Source: JAJNBD01 sp964471475 (GTDB lineage: Bacteria; Pseudomonadota; Gammaproteobacteria; CAISUE01). From it: a DNA stretch of 36,099 nucleotides. Below the pieces are notes generated by a model. That model worked only from the letters and a program-made list of their open reading frames with translations, was not told the DNA's origin and did no database searches. Below, piece after piece: positions 33,258-36,099 of this stretch (positions are counted from its first letter, which is position 1; each line of letters opens with the position of its first letter). The translations under genes were made by a program, and so were the position numbers. The DNA lies in assembly GCA_964471475.1 (NCBI GenBank), contig CAYYFQ010000020.1, forward strand, positions 1 to 36,099, in the 5' to 3' direction.

Positions 33258-35012
33258 CTAACTTCGGTTTTTCAAAAGCTCCATCAATATTTGATGTTCT
33301 TCGGTATTGATAGTGTTTTCTTTCACTTTTTTAATCAAAGCATCAATTTGTAATTGACGATGTTGCTCACCAAGATGTCGTAAGGTGTCTTGCCATAATT
33401 GTTCAGTGGTTTTTTCATCGTGTGCGGAGAGTTCTTGGCCTGCTAATTTCATGAGCGCGTCGCATTCTGGTTCATTGCGCCACATTTCTAAAAGATGTGC
33501 TGTTAAAAAATCAGGATTGGCTAGACATTGTTGATAAATTTTGTGAAGGAGTGCTGTTCCCGGAGAATCGTTTTGTAAAGCCACAATGGTTTTGGCGTGA
33601 GAATGCTGTCCTAATATCGGGTTTTGTAGCAAGAGCGCAATGGCTAAGCGGATGGGGGTTAGTTGTAATTTAAAAGCTTGTAGACTAAGAGCACTTACGG
33701 GTTCAAAATTAGTTACATTTATTTGAGTGTTGTGGAGGAGTTGTTGAATCTTATTGTGTTCCATTTTACTTAAGCGAGCGCACTCTTGAGTTAAAATGCT
33801 TAAAAAAGCACCTGGTGGAATTTTGGCTAATAGTGGAATAGCTAAATTGACTAATTTGGCGCGCCCTTCAGCGGTATGTAAATGGCATTCTTGGGATAAT
33901 TGGTTGTAAAAATAAGTTGATAAAGGAAGAGCGCTGGTGCCGAATTCACGGAATTTGGCGGCACCAAATTGGCGCACAAAAGAATCAGGGTCTTCCCCTT
34001 CAGGTAAAAATAAAAAATGGATTTGTAGATTATCCCGTAAGACGGGGAGTGCGGCATTTAAAGCGCGCCATGCAGCTTCGCGTCCCGCTCGGTCGCCATC
34101 AAAGCAAAAAATAATATGCTGGCATTGTTTAGTAATTTTTTGAATGTGTTCACTGCTTGTTGCCGTACCTAGCGTGGCGACAGCTTCTGTAATCCCTGCT
34201 TGAAAGAGTGCAATGACGTCTAAATAGCCTTCGACGACGAAAACTTGTTGTAATTTTTGCGAATGCTGAAGGCATTCGTACCATCCATAAAGTTCACGAT
34301 TTTTTTGAAATAATGGAGTTTCAGGAGAGTTCAAATACTTTGGTAAGCTATCATCTAAAACTCGACCACCAAATCCGATAATTTGCCCACGTGTATTGCG
34401 GATAGGAAACATTAAGCGATGACGAAAACGATCATAATAATTAGCTCGATTTTCTTTTTCAGTGAGCATCCCAAGCTCAAAGAGTTTTTGCGTGTTTTTT
34501 GGAAAGGCGCGTAAAAGGCTATCCCAACGATTGGGTGCAAAACCTAATTGAAAAACTTTATTGATGCTTGGGTCAATCTGACGCTTTTCTAAATAAGTTT
34601 TCGCGTCTTGAGATTGAGCCAACTCAGTTTTATAAAAATTGGCAATCTCTTGCATTAAACTAAAATCATCGAGCTTGGAAGCTTTAGAAGCTTGTTGATT
34701 GCTGTGGCCTTTTTCATAAGGCACATTGAGTCCAAGTCGATCGGCTAAAAACTCAATGGCTTCGGGGAATTCCATTCGATCGTAATCCATTAAGAAGCTA
34801 ATGATGTTGCCGCTGGCTCCACATCCAAAGCAATGATAAAACTGTTTCACTGGGCTGACATTGAAAGAAGGGGTTTTTTCCTGATGAAAAGGGCATGGCG
34901 CGGTAAAATTTTTTCCGGCTTTTTTCAGGTGGACTCTTTCTTGGATGATATCAACAATATCAGATTGGTTGATGAGTTGATCAATGAAGTTGCGAGGGAT
35001 GAAACCAGACAT
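33258..35012 (-). CDS. dnaG: DNA primase
   Basis: Makes RNA primers at the replication fork. The 584 residues match E. coli DnaG in length. The N-terminal CHC2 zinc finger has Cys40, His43, Cys61 and Cys64 (CPFHQEKTPSF and HCFGCG). The RNA polymerase core has the YYDRFRHRLMFPI motif and the Toprim motifs VVEGYLDVI and FDGDRAGREA. The C-terminal helicase-binding domain is divergent. In many gammaproteobacteria rpoD follows in the rpsU-dnaG-rpoD operon; here relA follows instead. Confidence 0.97.
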   Translation of the reverse strand: MSGFIPRNFIDQLINQSDIVDIIQERVHLKKAGKNFTAPCPFHQEKTPSFNVSPVKQFYHCFGCGASGNIISFLMDYDRMEFPEAIEFLADRLGLNVPYEKGHSNQQASKASKLDDFSLMQEIANFYKTELAQSQDAKTYLEKRQIDPSINKVFQLGFAPNRWDSLLRAFPKNTQKLFELGMLTEKENRANYYDRFRHRLMFPIRNTRGQIIGFGGRVLDDSLPKYLNSPETPLFQKNRELYGWYECLQHSQKLQQVFVVEGYLDVIALFQAGITEAVATLGTATSSEHIQKITKQCQHIIFCFDGDRAGREAAWRALNAALPVLRDNLQIHFLFLPEGEDPDSFVRQFGAAKFREFGTSALPLSTYFYNQLSQECHLHTAEGRAKLVNLAIPLLAKIPPGAFLSILTQECARLSKMEHNKIQQLLHNTQINVTNFEPVSALSLQAFKLQLTPIRLAIALLLQNPILGQHSHAKTIVALQNDSPGTALLHKIYQQCLANPDFLTAHLLEMWRNEPECDALMKLAGQELSAHDEKTTEQLWQDTLRHLGEQHRQLQIDALIKKVKENTINTEEHQILMELLKNRS

Positions 35013-35104
35013 AGGGGTGCCGTTATTTGAAGTCCTTTACATGCTAAATGCGAATTAAGAGCAGAAATAGGCGTCAACTTAAGGAGCTGGATGCTAAGAA
35101 TCTC

Positions 35105-35251
35105 TGTCATGCCAGCGAAGGCTGGCATCCAGGCAAGTATGTTTTTAGGCAATGCAAGCGACAAAAATTTTAGTTTATGAAGTTAAGTACACTGTACTTT
35201 TACTTCCCAAAATCCTTATTTGCCTGGATGCCAGCCTTCGCTGGCATGACA
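35105..35251. repeat. 147-bp element with 32-bp perfect inverted ends
   Basis: Arms 35105-35136 and 35220-35251 are exact reverse complements. Each arm is itself a palindrome (TGTCATGCCAGCGAAGGCTG...). The centre contains GTACACTGTAC. It fills the dnaG-yqeY space and could attenuate readthrough from rpsU-yqeY into dnaG. The same TGTCATGCC palindrome type recurs at 36073. Confidence 0.85.
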
Positions 35252-35285
35252 ATCTATGTGCTTTCACAGGTATCCCAGACTTAGC

Positions 35286-35747
35286 TTAGTTCGCACTTAA
35301 CAGCTGTTTAATTTTTGCACTAACGTTGCTCATATCCGTACGGCCTTGTAATTTTGGTTTGAGTTCCGCCATGAGTTTTCCCATGTCACTCATGGTCTTC
35401 GCGCTTGTGACACTCATGGCTTTTTTAATCAGAGTTTCTACTTCAGCTTCGGTGAGTGCTTGCGGTAAAAACTCTTGAATGATCAACATTTCCGCTTTTT
35501 CTTTTTCAGCTAAATCTGGGCGGTTTCCTGCCAAAAATTGATCAATGGAGTCACGGCGCTGTTTTTGCATTTTATCCAACACTACTAAAATTTCATCGTC
35601 AGTTAAGCCAGCGTCACGTTTGCCTTGGTCTACTTCAATTTGTTTAATGCTGGCTTGAATTAACCGAATAGTTTCTAAACGCGATTTTTCTTGAGCGCGC
35701 ATCGCGTTTTTCATGGCTTCAGTGATGGTGGCTTTAAGCGAAGACAT
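35286..35747 (-). CDS. GatB/YqeY domain protein
   Basis: A 153-residue stand-alone YqeY protein, homologous to the tRNA-binding tail domain of amidotransferase subunit GatB. Visible features are the N-terminal SLKATITEAMKNAMRAQEK, LETIRLIQASIKQIE, and the C-terminal GKLMAELKPKLQGRTDMS. The exact role is unknown. It lies 2 bp after rpsU and before dnaG, an arrangement common in gammaproteobacteria. Confidence 0.92.
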   Translation of the reverse strand: MSSLKATITEAMKNAMRAQEKSRLETIRLIQASIKQIEVDQGKRDAGLTDDEILVVLDKMQKQRRDSIDQFLAGNRPDLAEKEKAEMLIIQEFLPQALTEAEVETLIKKAMSVTSAKTMSDMGKLMAELKPKLQGRTDMSNVSAKIKQLLSAN

Positions 35748-35749
35748 AC

Positions 35750-35965
35750 TTAGTATTTTCTTTCACGAATGGGGTTAGTACGTAAACGTTTTTTGATGGC
35801 TCTTTTAACAGCAGCCGCTTTAGCACGTTTGCGTTTAGTAGTTGGTTTTTCATAAGCTTGACATTGACGAAGTTTAGTCACTAAACCGTCTTTTTCACAA
35901 GCACGTTTGAAGCGACGTAAAGCAGCCTCTGGAGATTCGCCTTCGCGAACACGAACATTTGGCAT
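35750..35965 (-). CDS. rpsU: 30S ribosomal protein S21
   Basis: Small basic protein of the 30S subunit, needed for efficient initiation. From the ATG at 35965 it has 71 residues, the family length (MPNVRVREGESPEAALRRFK...). A longer frame from 35977 adds MFFF, which is not in the family. AAGGGG lies 11 nt before the chosen ATG. First gene of the rpsU-yqeY-dnaG unit. Confidence 0.96.
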   Translation of the reverse strand: MPNVRVREGESPEAALRRFKRACEKDGLVTKLRQCQAYEKPTTKRKRAKAAAVKRAIKKRLRTNPIRERKY

Positions 35966-36002
35966 GAAAAAAAACACCCCTTGATTAAAATTAGAATTGT
36001 GT

Positions 36003-36032
36003 ATTATAGAAGGAAATATGTGCTAGTGTCTA
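36003..36032 (-). promoter_or_regulatory. Promoter of rpsU
   Basis: On the minus strand TAGACA (36032-36027) and TATAAT (36008-36003) are 18 bp apart; the transcript would start about 30 nt before the rpsU ATG. Confidence 0.6.
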
Positions 36033-36072
36033 TACCCCATATAACTGATGTATCCCTAAGTTTTTTTAAGTT

Positions 36073-36099
36073 TGTCATGCCTGCGTAGGCAGGCATCCA
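36073..36099. repeat. REP-like palindrome at the window edge
   Basis: TGTCATGCCTGCGTAGGCAG followed by GCATCCA: a hairpin in the same TGTCATGCC...GGCATCCA format as the arms of 35105-35251. The element continues beyond the window. Confidence 0.75.

Overview
The window is about 36 kb of AT-rich (roughly 40% GC by eye) gammaproteobacterial chromosome. The housekeeping genes (mreBCD, dnaE, trmB, rpsU-yqeY-dnaG, relA with an EFDD synthetase motif, recJ, ygfZ, miaA, ppsA, ccmHI) look gammaproteobacterial. The accessory genes, small inverted-repeat elements and operators resembling the Legionella/Coxiella PmrA box suggest a host-associated member of the Legionellales. The genus cannot be fixed from the sequence. 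There is no CRISPR array, no intact transposase and no phage region.

Layout. 1-4.7 kb: end of a small repeat element, a short-type citrate synthase, tRNA-Cys and tRNA-Leu, ccmH-ccmI, and a convergent polytopic membrane protein. 4.7-11.2 kb (minus strand): dnaE, trmB, mreD, mreC, mreB. 11.2-13.5 kb: an inverted-repeat element, then a TAL-effector-like (TALE-like) gene with 33-residue repeats, interrupted by a 100-N assembly gap. 13.5-19.6 kb (plus): ferredoxin-NADP reductase-like flavoprotein, Hpt protein, purine nucleoside phosphorylase-deoC, and a SNF2-family helicase. 19.8-24.1 kb: an accessory island with a basic, serine-rich protein on the minus strand and four tandem paralogous small four-helix membrane proteins on the plus strand. 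24.1-36.1 kb (minus): ppsA, a family 2 glycosyltransferase, miaA-ygfZ-recJ, relA, dnaG, yqeY, rpsU.

The main discovery candidate is the gene at 11560-13450. It has degenerate N-terminal repeats, at least eleven TALE-type repeats with a hypervariable residue pair at positions 12-13 (HK, HD, HN, HD, HA, QI, KG, HD, HA, gap, HD, QI), a degenerate closing repeat, a basic stretch, and an acidic, aromatic-rich C-terminal tail. That is the architecture of a DNA-binding effector meant for a eukaryotic nucleus. Its AT-rich sequence and unusual residue pairs separate it from Xanthomonas and Ralstonia TALEs and place it nearer the Mycetohabitans BATs and marine MOrTL proteins.

The second candidate is a shared promoter module in the 20-23 kb island. 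Four genes (the basic Ser-rich protein and three of the four membrane paralogs) carry two TTAA half-sites exactly 11 bp apart, placed 15-16 bp before a TATAAT/TATACT -10 box. This matches the recalled spacing of the PmrA box that controls Dot/Icm effectors in Legionella and Coxiella, and marks the island as a probable effector locus.

Several families of TA-flanked, transposase-less inverted-repeat elements (MITEs) are scattered between genes. One copy is nested inside another. Element ends supply stop codons (miaA, deoC, probably hpt) and ribosome binding sites (the membrane-protein and glycosyltransferase genes).
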